64,000 nucleotides of DNA from an uncultured Flavobacterium sp. (GTDB taxonomy: Bacteria > Bacteroidota > Bacteroidia > Flavobacteriales > Flavobacteriaceae), in the NCBI RefSeq assembly GCF_946478785.1, contig NZ_CAMLDD010000002.1, forward strand, positions 62,001 to 126,000. Direction: 5' to 3'. Position 1 is the first letter of the stretch; the number at the start of each line of letters is the position of its first letter. This document shows positions 45,136-54,132 of this stretch, piece by piece. The position numbers and the translations under genes were made by a program. The notes under the pieces were generated by a model that saw only the letters and a list, made by a program, of their open reading frames with translations, did not search any database and had not been told where the DNA came from.

Positions 45136-46541
45136 TGACACAAGACATCAAAATCCTTCCGGAAATACAGCATACCGTATCTAATGACTTAGCCAACCAG
45201 TATCGTATTTTACCTAAATCAATACTTGATAACACCTTAGAATTGTATGTTGATGATTCTAATAACAATGAAGATGCTAAAGATGAACTAGAACTTTTTT
45301 TGGGGAAAAACATTGTTTTTCATCCTATAAATGCTGACGAAATAGAAAAAGCATTGTCTATTTATTATCGAAAGGAAAGAGCACTGGCTTCAAATAAATC
45401 ATTAAATGTAGATAAGGGTGATTTTCTTGAAAACTTACTTACCGAAGCAAAATCTTTAAAATGCAGTGATATTCATTTTGAAGTTTATGAAAATTCTTCG
45501 CGAATTCGTTTTAGAATCGATGGTCAGTTGATTGAACGTTATAAAATAGAACGCGATAATTATCTTGAATTAGTAAATAAGGTCAAGATTAAAGCTAAAT
45601 TAAATATTACCGAAAAAAGGCTTCCACAAGACGGAAGGATTACCAATGAATCTTTTGATATCAGGGTTTCTATTTTACCTACATTGTTTGGGGAAAAAAT
45701 AGTAATGCGTCTTTTGGGCCAGGATGCTTCAAATATAGACCTGAGCACTTTAGGGCTTCAAAAGGAAGAATTAGAAAGCTACCTTGAAGCTGTAAAAAAA
45801 CCTAACGGAATAATTTTGATAAGCGGTCCAACCGGTTCAGGAAAAACCACTACACTTTATGCCACTTTAAGGTTACTTAATGATAGCCGAAGAAATATTG
45901 TTACGGTTGAAGATCCTATTGAATATACTTTAAAAGGAATTAATCAGGTACAGTTGAAAGAAGATATTGGCTTAACCTTTTCTTCTGCACTAAAATCATT
46001 TTTACGTCAGGATCCTGATGTGATTATGTTAGGAGAAATTCGTGACTCAGAAACAGCTTTAATGGCAATTCGTGCTTCATTGACAGGGCATTTGGTTTTG
46101 TCAACTATTCATACCAATTCAGCAATAGGAACAATATCAAGGTTAATTGACATGGGTGTTCCCTCCTACTTAATTGCTGAAACTTTAAATTTATCTGTAG
46201 CGCAGCGACTTGTTCGAAAACTATGCGATAATTGTAAAAAAGAAACAACGAGCAATCCTAAAGATTTTCCGCTCAATTTTAAATTTCCTTATGAAATTTC
46301 ATCCTATTACAAACCTGTGGGCTGCAATAAATGTTTTCATACCGGTTATAAAGGCAGAACAGCAATTTACGAAATATTAAATATTGACAACAAAATTGCC
46401 GAAGCTATCAAAAACAATACAATTACCAAATTATATGGTAATGACAAAAACTATAAATCACTGCCGGAAAAAGCATTTGAGATTTTAGCCACCGGAGAAA
46501 CTTCTCTTGAAGAAATATATTCAATTTTAATAAACATATAA
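45135..46541 (+). CDS. gspE: Type II secretion ATPase GspE
   Basis: A 468-residue hexameric ATPase of the GspE/PilB family. N1E-like domain (about 1-90), then a PAS-like subdomain (SDIHFEVYE, RIRFRIDGQL). Walker A GPTGSGKTTT lies near 231-240, the Asp box and Walker B (IMLGEIRDSETA) near 297-308, and the His box (STIHTNSA) after it. A four-Cys zinc motif is present (CDNC near 363 and CNKC near 396), as in GspE. It powers pseudopilus extension. It overlaps the peptidase stop by one base. Confidence 0.93.
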   Translation: MTQDIKILPEIQHTVSNDLANQYRILPKSILDNTLELYVDDSNNNEDAKDELELFLGKNIVFHPINADEIEKALSIYYRKERALASNKSLNVDKGDFLENLLTEAKSLKCSDIHFEVYENSSRIRFRIDGQLIERYKIERDNYLELVNKVKIKAKLNITEKRLPQDGRITNESFDIRVSILPTLFGEKIVMRLLGQDASNIDLSTLGLQKEELESYLEAVKKPNGIILISGPTGSGKTTTLYATLRLLNDSRRNIVTVEDPIEYTLKGINQVQLKEDIGLTFSSALKSFLRQDPDVIMLGEIRDSETALMAIRASLTGHLVLSTIHTNSAIGTISRLIDMGVPSYLIAETLNLSVAQRLVRKLCDNCKKETTSNPKDFPLNFKFPYEISSYYKPVGCNKCFHTGYKGRTAIYEILNIDNKIAEAIKNNTITKLYGNDKNYKSLPEKAFEILATGETSLEEIYSILINI

Positions 46542-46545
46542 ATAA

Positions 46546-48450
46546 ATGCTTAAACAGGCTGTTTGCGTACTAGCTGCGTTATTTTTCACCAACATTCTTT
46601 TAGCCCAACAAGACATTGTTGAATTAAGTAGAAAATTTGATGAATTATCAATACAAAAAAAAGGTTTAAACGAAACTATCAAAATTGATGTGTCAGGACT
46701 TACCCTGCATGATTTTATTTCTTCAATAGCCGAAGAACATCAGCTGAATATTGACGTTGATATAGAATTGAATCAGCCCGTATCCAATAATTTCTTTGAT
46801 GTTACGGTAAAAGATGTTTTTATTCATCTTGCCCAGAAGTATGATCTTGAAGTTTCTTTCATGAACAATATTATAGTGTTCAAGAAAAGAAAAATTATAA
46901 CCGTTGTCGAAAAAAAACAGCCCAAAATTATAGATGTTACTTACAATCCTCAAAATGACTTTTTATCAATAAGGGTGGAAAACGACACTTTATCTGCTGT
47001 AGCAAAAGCTATTACCGATAAATCAGGTAAAAATTTGATCTTAGCGCAGGATATAAAAACGATTCGAATTTCATCTTATATCTTAAATCGTCCTTTTGAT
47101 CAGGTTATTGAGATGATGGCAAAATCAAATGATTTATCAGCTGTTAAAGACGACAATGGGTTTTATTTTATACAAAAAAACACTGTTGCCAATATAAATA
47201 CACTAAATACGAATACAAAAGTAAAACAACCAAAGGTAAGCCTTGGAGTCCCTGGTTTTTATGAAGTAAATATCAATAAAAATGGTTTTTTGCAAGTAAA
47301 TGCATATATAGCCGATGCCTCTGATTTATTAACCGAAGCTGCTGAAAAGCTGCATATAAATTATTTTTTATACAATAAGCCCGAAAACGAAAAAACTACG
47401 CTTTCTGCAGACAATATTACTTTTGATGAGTTGTTGGCAAACATCTTTAAAGGCAAAAAATATACTTTTAAGAAACAGGATAATTTTTATCTGATTGGAG
47501 AGGAAGCAACGGAAGGATTAAGAATAACAGAAATGATTCAGTTAGAAAACAGGTCTATTGAATCCATAATCAATACATTGCCAAAAGTTTTTTCGGAAAA
47601 GTTAGAAATAAAAGAATTTACAGAATTAAACGGATTAATCGTTTCCGGATCAAGATCCATACTGGAAGAATTAAAAGTGTATATCAAACAAATTGATAAA
47701 GTGGTACCAATGGTACAAATTGAAGTTATCATCGTACAATATAATAAATCATATGATATTCAAACCGGGATGAAGGCTGGTCTTGACAAAATAAACTCGG
47801 TTCAGACAGGCGGAGTATTATTTCCCAACTCTGACATGACTTTAAATGGATCTTCTGTAAACAGCTTAATTGATGCTTTTAATGGTTTTGGTCTTTTTAA
47901 ATTAGGAAAAGTAACTGAATCATTTTATCTCAACCTGAAACTTCTGGAAAGCAATTCGGTTCTAAAAATTGAATCTACACCTAAAATAGCCACTATAAGC
48001 GGACACGAAGCCAAACTATCAATTGGTGAAACCAGTTATTATTTTGAGCAAAACAACCGTTTAATAAACAGCAACATTGGAAATGATATTTTAAATTCCG
48101 GTACATGGAAATCCACTGATGCCAATTTAAGCGTATCGATAAAGCCCTATGTTTCTACCGATGAAAATGTAACATTGACTATTGCTGTAGAAAAAAGCTC
48201 TTTCTTAGCCAGAGCCGGTGAAGATGCCCCTCCGGGAAAAGCCACACAAAAATTTGAATCTCTGGTAAGAGTTAAAAATGGAGAAATGATTTTATTAGGT
48301 GGTTTAGATGAACTGAAAAAAGAAAACTCAGGAACGGGAACTCCGCTAATATCCAGAATCCCTATTATTAAATGGTTTTTCAGCAGTAGGAAAAAAGGAA
48401 AAAGTGATTCAAAACTCCATATTTTTATTAAACCAACAGTTATTTATTAA
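46546..48450 (+). CDS. gspD: Outer-membrane secretin GspD-like
   Basis: A 634-residue secretin with signal peptide (ending ILLAQQ). An STN-like N-domain spans about 40-115, followed by several N-domain repeats and the secretin core (~400-634): VPMVQIEVIIVQYNKSYDIQ, IESTPKIATISGHEAKLSIG, then GEMILLGGLDELKKE and TPLISRIPIIKWFF ending in KLHIFIKPTVIY. These C-terminal motifs are hallmarks of the secretin fold. It makes the outer-membrane gate. It is placed 4 bp after gspE and overlaps the next gene by 1 bp (TAATG). Confidence 0.9.
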   Translation: MLKQAVCVLAALFFTNILLAQQDIVELSRKFDELSIQKKGLNETIKIDVSGLTLHDFISSIAEEHQLNIDVDIELNQPVSNNFFDVTVKDVFIHLAQKYDLEVSFMNNIIVFKKRKIITVVEKKQPKIIDVTYNPQNDFLSIRVENDTLSAVAKAITDKSGKNLILAQDIKTIRISSYILNRPFDQVIEMMAKSNDLSAVKDDNGFYFIQKNTVANINTLNTNTKVKQPKVSLGVPGFYEVNINKNGFLQVNAYIADASDLLTEAAEKLHINYFLYNKPENEKTTLSADNITFDELLANIFKGKKYTFKKQDNFYLIGEEATEGLRITEMIQLENRSIESIINTLPKVFSEKLEIKEFTELNGLIVSGSRSILEELKVYIKQIDKVVPMVQIEVIIVQYNKSYDIQTGMKAGLDKINSVQTGGVLFPNSDMTLNGSSVNSLIDAFNGFGLFKLGKVTESFYLNLKLLESNSVLKIESTPKIATISGHEAKLSIGETSYYFEQNNRLINSNIGNDILNSGTWKSTDANLSVSIKPYVSTDENVTLTIAVEKSSFLARAGEDAPPGKATQKFESLVRVKNGEMILLGGLDELKKENSGTGTPLISRIPIIKWFFSSRKKGKSDSKLHIFIKPTVIY

Positions 48451-49637
48451 TGTTAGCTACTTTATCTAAATTTATAAAAATAAACGACTTAAATGTTGTT
48501 GGAGTAATCAAAAAAGAAGATTATGACATCTATAATTTGCTAACTATTAAAAAGAAAGCAAACAAGATTTCTATAGTTGCCAAACAAACTTTTGAAACCC
48601 TTGAAGAATTAAGCCAATCATCAGATAAAAAACTACCTCTTTTAATTGTTGTAGAGGGTAAAGGTGTCTTAAACAAAGAAATCGATTTTAATAATGAAGC
48701 TGATATAAACTGGCAGAAAAACATTGATTATAATGCCATTTATTATACAGATTTAAAAGGACTGAAATCTAATTTCATTAGTTTTTGCAGAAAAAACATT
48801 GTTGAGGAAACTATTTCAAAATTTCAAAAAAAAGGATTTCAGGTAATTGATGTTTATATTGGTTCTTTTTTAGCGGCCTTACTAAATAATGTTCTAAAAA
48901 AGGAAGCCTTATTTTCAACTGATTTACGATTAGAGTTTGAAAATGAAAAGCTCCTTAGTTTCAGTAAACAAAACGAAGAGGTTGGAACAATAAATTACCA
49001 AATTGGAGAAGAAACTGTTTCAAATACCTTTTTACCATTATACGGTGCAATCATTCATTTTTTTGTAAAACCAAATGAAGTCTCAAAAACTACAAATCCA
49101 ACTTTAAACAGCGAAGAATTAATTTATAAAAAAGCATTTGGATTTTTTGGTATAACTATATTGGCTGGCTTTCTAACTTCGTTATTAATCAGCTATTTCA
49201 TGATTCAGTATTATGGAACAAAAAATTCCGAATTGAATCTGCAAACGGTTTATTCAAATCAGTCCTATCAATTAATATTGGATTTGGAAGCTCAAAAAGA
49301 AAAAAAACTAAATATTTTAAAAGAGTCCGGAGTTTTATCTTCTAAATTTCTTTCTTATTATGGGTACGAAATCATTAAATCGATTCCATCAAATGTCTCT
49401 TTAAACGAATTAAACATTATTCCGTTAAAGCAAGAATATAAAGAAAATAAAAAAGCCTTTTTTGAAACTCAAACCATTATCATTAAAGGAGAAACTTTTC
49501 AGGAAGCTTCTTTCAACAACTGGTTAGAAAATTTAAAACAAATGGAGTGGTTGCAACGTTTTGAAATTATTAGTTTAAAAAAAGACAAGAAAAACAAATC
49601 AATTTTCGAAATAAAAATAACTCTTAAAAATGTTTGA
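48450..49637 (+). CDS. GspL-like (PilM/PilN-type fusion) inner-membrane protein
   Basis: A 395-residue protein. The N-terminal ~220 residues are cytoplasmic and resemble a reduced actin-like PilM/GspL domain. One transmembrane helix (about 230-254) is followed by a PilN-like periplasmic part with a coiled coil (about 265-290) and a ferredoxin-like end (IPSNVSLNELNIIPL, NNWLENLKQMEWLQRFEI). In T2SS, GspL links GspE to the membrane. The assignment rests on position, layout and the PilN-like end. It overlaps both neighbours. Confidence 0.72.
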   Translation: MLATLSKFIKINDLNVVGVIKKEDYDIYNLLTIKKKANKISIVAKQTFETLEELSQSSDKKLPLLIVVEGKGVLNKEIDFNNEADINWQKNIDYNAIYYTDLKGLKSNFISFCRKNIVEETISKFQKKGFQVIDVYIGSFLAALLNNVLKKEALFSTDLRLEFENEKLLSFSKQNEEVGTINYQIGEETVSNTFLPLYGAIIHFFVKPNEVSKTTNPTLNSEELIYKKAFGFFGITILAGFLTSLLISYFMIQYYGTKNSELNLQTVYSNQSYQLILDLEAQKEKKLNILKESGVLSSKFLSYYGYEIIKSIPSNVSLNELNIIPLKQEYKENKKAFFETQTIIIKGETFQEASFNNWLENLKQMEWLQRFEIISLKKDKKNKSIFEIKITLKNV

Positions 49638-50154
49638 GAACTATTCATATAAACAAAAGTTTTATGCTTTGGGTATACTTTTTTTAATGTTGTCTATAAC
49701 CGCTTACAAAAGATCATTTCATACTCTTTTTGATGTAATTAGCGAATATCGGGTACTTTCAAAAAAAGCAGATGACATTAACAAAAAAGCAAAAAACACA
49801 GATGGGTTAATAAAAGACATTGCCTATTTGGATAAAATTATTGGAAAGGAAGGTACAACTAAAGAAATTGTACAACAAGGTATCGTAAGTTTTGCATCAG
49901 AAAATGCTCCTGCAGTTTCGATAAGTGACTTAAAACCTATACATGATTTTCCTGAAGATGATTATCATATTATTACCAATCAGCTGGATGTAACGGGAAA
50001 CAGTAATCAACTTCTGGGTCTGGCATATAATTTTGAAAAAAAGTTCAACCTTTCCCGAATGGTGAGCATGAATTTTTACACAACCAAAAAGAACAATAAA
50101 TCTGAAGTTTTACATCTAAAAATGATTTTTCAAAACTATGAAAACAATAAATAA
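49630..50154 (+). CDS. GspM/PilO-like inner-membrane protein
   Basis: A 174-residue protein with a single N-terminal membrane helix (about 12-28), a coiled coil (about 40-75) and a small ferredoxin-like domain (YHIITNQLDVTGNSNQLLGLAYNFEKKFN). This is the bitopic PilO/GspM layout. It overlaps the GspL-like gene by 8 bp and the next lipoprotein gene by 17 bp, consistent with assembly as a complex. The family match is structural pattern rather than sequence motif. Confidence 0.7.
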   Translation: MFENYSYKQKFYALGILFLMLSITAYKRSFHTLFDVISEYRVLSKKADDINKKAKNTDGLIKDIAYLDKIIGKEGTTKEIVQQGIVSFASENAPAVSISDLKPIHDFPEDDYHIITNQLDVTGNSNQLLGLAYNFEKKFNLSRMVSMNFYTTKKNNKSEVLHLKMIFQNYENNK

Positions 50155-51088
50155 AATAATATTAATTGTATTAGCAATCCTTACCTATTCATGTGATGAT
50201 ATTCTTGAGGAAGACATCAGCGAGGAGACTGTTCAGATTATTTCTCCAACTGAAGATGTAACTATAGAGAGCAATGTCGTAGATTTTAAATGGGGCAGTC
50301 TTAAAGGTGCTGATAAATACAGGATTCAGATATACGAAGACCAGGTTCTGTTATTAGATTCGTTAACCTCAAAAACGAATATTACGTTGCCATTGGAAAC
50401 GGGAAGTTATAGTTGGAGTGTCAGAGGTGAAAATTATGCTTACGAATCTATTTATTCATTTCCTTCCAATTTTTCAACAAACATTCCTGATGATTTAACC
50501 GATCAACAAGTAGTTCTTTCCAGTCCTGAAAACAATAAATTTGTAAATTTCATTAATATACCTCTTATTTGGGAATTTCTTGCAAATGCTACTACTTATA
50601 ATGTAAAAATTATAAATACAACAAGCGGCTTGGAAGTATATTCTAAACCCAATCTTACTGCTAAATCATTAACACTGGATTTAGCTTCTTTAGAGGATGG
50701 CAATTACGAATGGCAATTAACGGCTAAAAATGATGAAAGTGAAACTAAACGTTATTCTGCACGCAAATTTAATATTGACACAACTATCCCTAATCAGCCA
50801 AAAAACACATTACCTGCAGACAATTCTACTCAAACAGTCAATTCGAATCTCGCCTATACCTGGAACATTGCGGCAGATATTGGCACTTCTAAGTCTCCTG
50901 TTTCTTATATAGTGGAATTTGCCAGCGATGCTGATTTTAATGCTATTATTGAAACACACAACAGTAATTCAACAACACTTCAAAGAACAGCTTCAGCTAC
51001 AGGAATATATTACTGGAGAGTAAGAGCAACAGATGAGGCTGGTAATATTGGTACTAACAGCACAGGATTTAAATTCACTGTAAATTAA
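50138..51088 (+). CDS. Lipoprotein with three fibronectin-III-like domains in the secretion operon
   Basis: A 316-residue lipoprotein (signal ending ILTYSC, Cys at 19). Three FnIII-like domains follow, each with the conserved Trp and Tyr positions (VVDFKWGSLKGADKYRIQIY; IPLIWEFLANATTYNVKI; LAYTWNIAADIG ... GIYYWRVRATDEAGN). Classical T2SS operons have no such part. It could be a pilotin substitute, an outer-membrane scaffold for the secretin, or a cargo receptor; context cannot decide. It overlaps the GspM-like gene and precedes the GspC-like gene by 1 bp. Confidence 0.7.
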   Translation: MKTINKIILIVLAILTYSCDDILEEDISEETVQIISPTEDVTIESNVVDFKWGSLKGADKYRIQIYEDQVLLLDSLTSKTNITLPLETGSYSWSVRGENYAYESIYSFPSNFSTNIPDDLTDQQVVLSSPENNKFVNFINIPLIWEFLANATTYNVKIINTTSGLEVYSKPNLTAKSLTLDLASLEDGNYEWQLTAKNDESETKRYSARKFNIDTTIPNQPKNTLPADNSTQTVNSNLAYTWNIAADIGTSKSPVSYIVEFASDADFNAIIETHNSNSTTLQRTASATGIYYWRVRATDEAGNIGTNSTGFKFTVN

Positions 51089-51089
51089 A

Positions 51090-51581
51090 ATGGCGAAAAA
51101 GAAAATTAATATAATACTAATTCTGGTAGTTTTAGGCCTATGGGGAACTGTAGGTTACAGGGCTCTTTACCGTCAATTCTCCAATATTGAAATTATTGAT
51201 ACAAAACAAAATCAAAAAAACAATGTGTCGATTAAACAAATCAATAAAGATACTTTTGAATTAGAAAAAATAAATAGGGATCCATTTTTAAATAAAGAAC
51301 AGAATACTTCTGTGGTTGTCAGGCCAATTAGCCATACTTCTGTAAAAAAAACTGTTGTTAAGACAGTTCAAAAGCCTCAATCAAATCTTAGCTGGCCAAC
51401 TCTAAAATATTACGGATACTTAAAATCGAAAGATAAAGAATTGGTATTGTTAAAAATAGATTCTAAATTATATCACTTAAAACTTAATGAACCCCAAAAT
51501 GGTCTTATCATTAAAAAAAAGTACAAAGACTCTATTTTAGTATTTTTTAATTCAGAAACTAAAATGATTCATATTAAATAA
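51090..51581 (+). CDS. GspC/PilP-like periplasmic connector
   Basis: A 163-residue protein with an N-terminal membrane anchor (about 7-22), a linker containing the INRDPFL phrase typical of PilP/GspC proteins, and a small beta domain (LKYYGYLKSKDKELVLLKI, ending IHIK) like the HR/PilP domain that docks on secretin N-domains. It is the last gene of the operon, ending 104 bp before a strong hairpin. Confidence 0.75.
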   Translation: MAKKKINIILILVVLGLWGTVGYRALYRQFSNIEIIDTKQNQKNNVSIKQINKDTFELEKINRDPFLNKEQNTSVVVRPISHTSVKKTVVKTVQKPQSNLSWPTLKYYGYLKSKDKELVLLKIDSKLYHLKLNEPQNGLIIKKKYKDSILVFFNSETKMIHIK

Positions 51582-51684
51582 CTGTATTGATCTAAGAGAA
51601 ATTAGTTACAGTCTATTATTCTCAAATCTACATTTATAAATTTTTTTTTTGGAAAAAAGAATAAGTTAAGTCTGGAATCAAAAA

Positions 51685-51725
51685 CAAAACCACTACTTTA
51701 ATCTTAATTTAAAATAGTGGTTTTG
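51685..51725. terminator. Bidirectional terminator between the secretion operon and GH5 gene
   Basis: A perfect 11-bp stem CAAAACCACTA (51685-51695) / TAGTGGTTTTG (51715-51725) with a 19-nt AT-rich loop. It sits between convergent genes. Confidence 0.7.
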
Positions 51726-51799
51726 TAATGAAATAAATAATGATGAATAAAATTATAAAATTAATCTCAAAATCTATATTGTATTATTTTAGGATTGGC

Positions 51800-53725
51800 C
51801 TATTCAATTATTATCTTTTTGGTTGTTGTAGTTGAATTTTGAAAAATCTTTGCCAAATATAAACCTTTGGCAAGTTGGGTTCTAATGACCTGATTAGTAT
51901 TAGATTTTAGATTTTTTGTTTCGTATAATAACGCACCGCCAATTGAGTATATAGCTAGAGAATAATTTTCGCCTGATTGTGAAGCGAAATAAATATTAAA
52001 CTCTCCCTTTGATGGATTAGGATATACCTGGACATCAGTATCTATTTCAATATTATTTGTTAGAATATTTTTCTCATTTACACTTTTTGAAGTATTTCCT
52101 ATTTTATTGAACTTGAATAATTGACATGAAGTCCCGTAATAGTCCCAAAGCTGAAGATTTGCTGTGCCATCCATATTGCAATTAGAAGTGTCCCAGCCTT
52201 TTGATGTATTTACGGCTGATTTTATGCTATAATAACCATTACCAACATCGGTTACTAACCATTTTTGAGCATTATTTCCAAAATCATCCCAAAGTCTTAT
52301 CGATTTTCCATTTGTTGGATCTGCGCTCTCAAGATCTATTACACGTCCTGTAGCACTTGCATTTGATTTAAAACGCCAATAGCCGTTTCCAGCATCAATA
52401 GCAATCCATTGTTGTGCTGTTCCTCCTACTCTATCCCAAGGACGGATGATAGCACCATTTGTATTAGTCCCATATTTAAGATCTATTACTTTATTTGAGT
52501 TTGTTTTAAATTCAATTTCATAAACACCATTGTTTACTAGTGAAGCACTGCTACAGGTTTGTGATGGTATATTATTATTTGCATATTCAGAGAACCACTG
52601 CTTAACTGGTGCAGCACAAGCCTCCCAATTGTTGTTGAAAGCAGTTGTAACATTATATGGATTTGCATTAGTTATCAACCCTTCTGGTGCCAGTAAATTC
52701 CAACTACAATTTCCAGTAGCATCAATTCTACGTTTCATATTAAGGCCAAAACCACTTGTTGTACCAGTACCCCATGTTTCGGCACCGGTAGGGGACCAAT
52801 CTGTTTCTGTTATCATAATAGGTGCTATGTTAGCAATTGGCTGCACGTTGGCATTCCAGGCATTATTAAAACTAGTGGCATTTTCTGCATTAGCTCCCCA
52901 ATATCCTGGATAAACATGAACAGCATAACCTATATTACCTCCTGTTATCAGATGGTTTGGATATCCTTGGTAATGAGATTGGTATCCTGTTCCTGGTATC
53001 CAACAAACATTATTTGCACCATTAGCCTTAATTCTATTTACTAAATCCTGAAAGTAATTATGTAATGCGGCAAAATGCTCATCACCCGTTGCTCCCCAAT
53101 TTCCGTTTGTCCCAAGTATTTCTATAGGTTCATTGGCTATTTCGAACATAACATTATCGACATTCTTTAAGTTTGGATGGCTCGACAGATATTGCCATAC
53201 AGTTCTTAAATAATTATGGTAGTTGTCACCATAAGCAATTCGTTTAGGACATACCCCGGGAGGACGAAGAACAACATAGAGCCCTCTGCTTCTGGCATGA
53301 TTAATCAAAGGGATTATAACTTGATTTACGTAAGTTACTAATCTATTGTAATCAAAGCATGCGATATCATTTTCTGCTGCTGAACAACCAGGTTTATTGG
53401 TCCAGTAAGGGTCAATATGAAGTCTAATATAATTTAATTTCCATCCGTTATTTGTGTCTGTGAGCGCATCCATAACTGCATTATTATAATTAAGGCACCC
53501 CTGAACATTATAATTATCCCAACGACATTGATTATAAGAACAACCATTAAACCAAGGACTAGGAGTTATGGCAACACCATGCAGTAAAACGTTCCTTCCG
53601 CAGGGATCCTTTAAATTTTTGCCGTCAACATGCAGAGGGGGCAGTGGCATCCCTGGCCACGCAAATAATTGTATTACGGGAATAAACACTAAAAACAGAA
53701 AAAGTAATTTTTGAACTCTTTTCAT
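51800..53725 (-). CDS. Secreted GH5-family glycosidase (cellulase-like) with ricin-type lectin and T9SS sorting domain
   Basis: A 641-residue protein with signal peptide (ending VIQLFAW). The GH5-like TIM barrel (about 30-385) has acid/base Glu in MFEIANEPIEI and nucleophile Glu in IMITETDWSP. A ricin-B-type lectin domain follows (about 400-545; repeated QQW/QKW phrases such as GGTAQQWIAID and NNAQKWLVTD). The last ~75 residues form a T9SS type A sorting domain (VQVYPNPSKGEFNIYF, ending TTKKIIIE). It probably attacks plant or algal beta-glucans outside the cell. It is exported by T9SS, so it is unlikely to be a substrate of the adjacent T2SS-like system. Confidence 0.88.
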   Translation of the reverse strand: MKRVQKLLFLFLVFIPVIQLFAWPGMPLPPLHVDGKNLKDPCGRNVLLHGVAITPSPWFNGCSYNQCRWDNYNVQGCLNYNNAVMDALTDTNNGWKLNYIRLHIDPYWTNKPGCSAAENDIACFDYNRLVTYVNQVIIPLINHARSRGLYVVLRPPGVCPKRIAYGDNYHNYLRTVWQYLSSHPNLKNVDNVMFEIANEPIEILGTNGNWGATGDEHFAALHNYFQDLVNRIKANGANNVCWIPGTGYQSHYQGYPNHLITGGNIGYAVHVYPGYWGANAENATSFNNAWNANVQPIANIAPIMITETDWSPTGAETWGTGTTSGFGLNMKRRIDATGNCSWNLLAPEGLITNANPYNVTTAFNNNWEACAAPVKQWFSEYANNNIPSQTCSSASLVNNGVYEIEFKTNSNKVIDLKYGTNTNGAIIRPWDRVGGTAQQWIAIDAGNGYWRFKSNASATGRVIDLESADPTNGKSIRLWDDFGNNAQKWLVTDVGNGYYSIKSAVNTSKGWDTSNCNMDGTANLQLWDYYGTSCQLFKFNKIGNTSKSVNEKNILTNNIEIDTDVQVYPNPSKGEFNIYFASQSGENYSLAIYSIGGALLYETKNLKSNTNQVIRTQLAKGLYLAKIFQNSTTTTKKIIIE

Positions 53726-54030
53726 AACATAAATTGGTTTTAATTAGTAAATACACTCTCATCTTGAGTAGGTTAGTGCTAATTTAATAATAAAATATTT
53801 ATAAACAACCGATTGTGTTATTTACTTTTTTTAATCTTTTTCTTAAATAATCCTTATTATGCTTTCATCTCATTGCTCAACTGCTTTTTTAAGTATGCCA
53901 TCCATAAGATCAGCTTCAATGATTTAAAATCATTTTTATATATTTTTAAATCATATCAATTACATTTCTTCAATACTTTAGTTCGGTAAACCGGATAACA
54001 AAATAATTTTTCAGAATGTTTAAAAACAAA
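53726..54030. other. AT-rich intergenic region upstream of GH5 gene
   Basis: Noncoding. It should contain the GH5 promoter, but no perfect TAnnTTTG box was seen on the minus strand. Nothing else is supported. Confidence 0.45.
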
Positions 54031-54069
54031 AAAAGAGAAAAGACAACTATTAATTGCCTCTTCTCTTTT
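54031..54069 (-). terminator. Terminator of the iron-uptake operon
   Basis: On the minus strand a ~16-bp stem (AAAAGAGAA plus GAGGCAA pairing with TTGTCTT plus TTCTCTTTT, with some G-U pairs) and a 7-nt loop is followed by a run of T. It lies 63 bp after the DUF4374 gene. Confidence 0.8.
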
Positions 54070-54132
54070 CAATATATTTTAAGGTGGTTAGGCTACAATT
54101 GTAAAATTAACCGCAAATATGATTATATATTA

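Noticed and set aside
51800..53725. GH5 glycosidase as a substrate of the adjacent T2SS-like machine
   Set aside because: It has a clear T9SS C-terminal sorting domain and is transcribed convergently with its own terminator, so the T9SS is the expected route.
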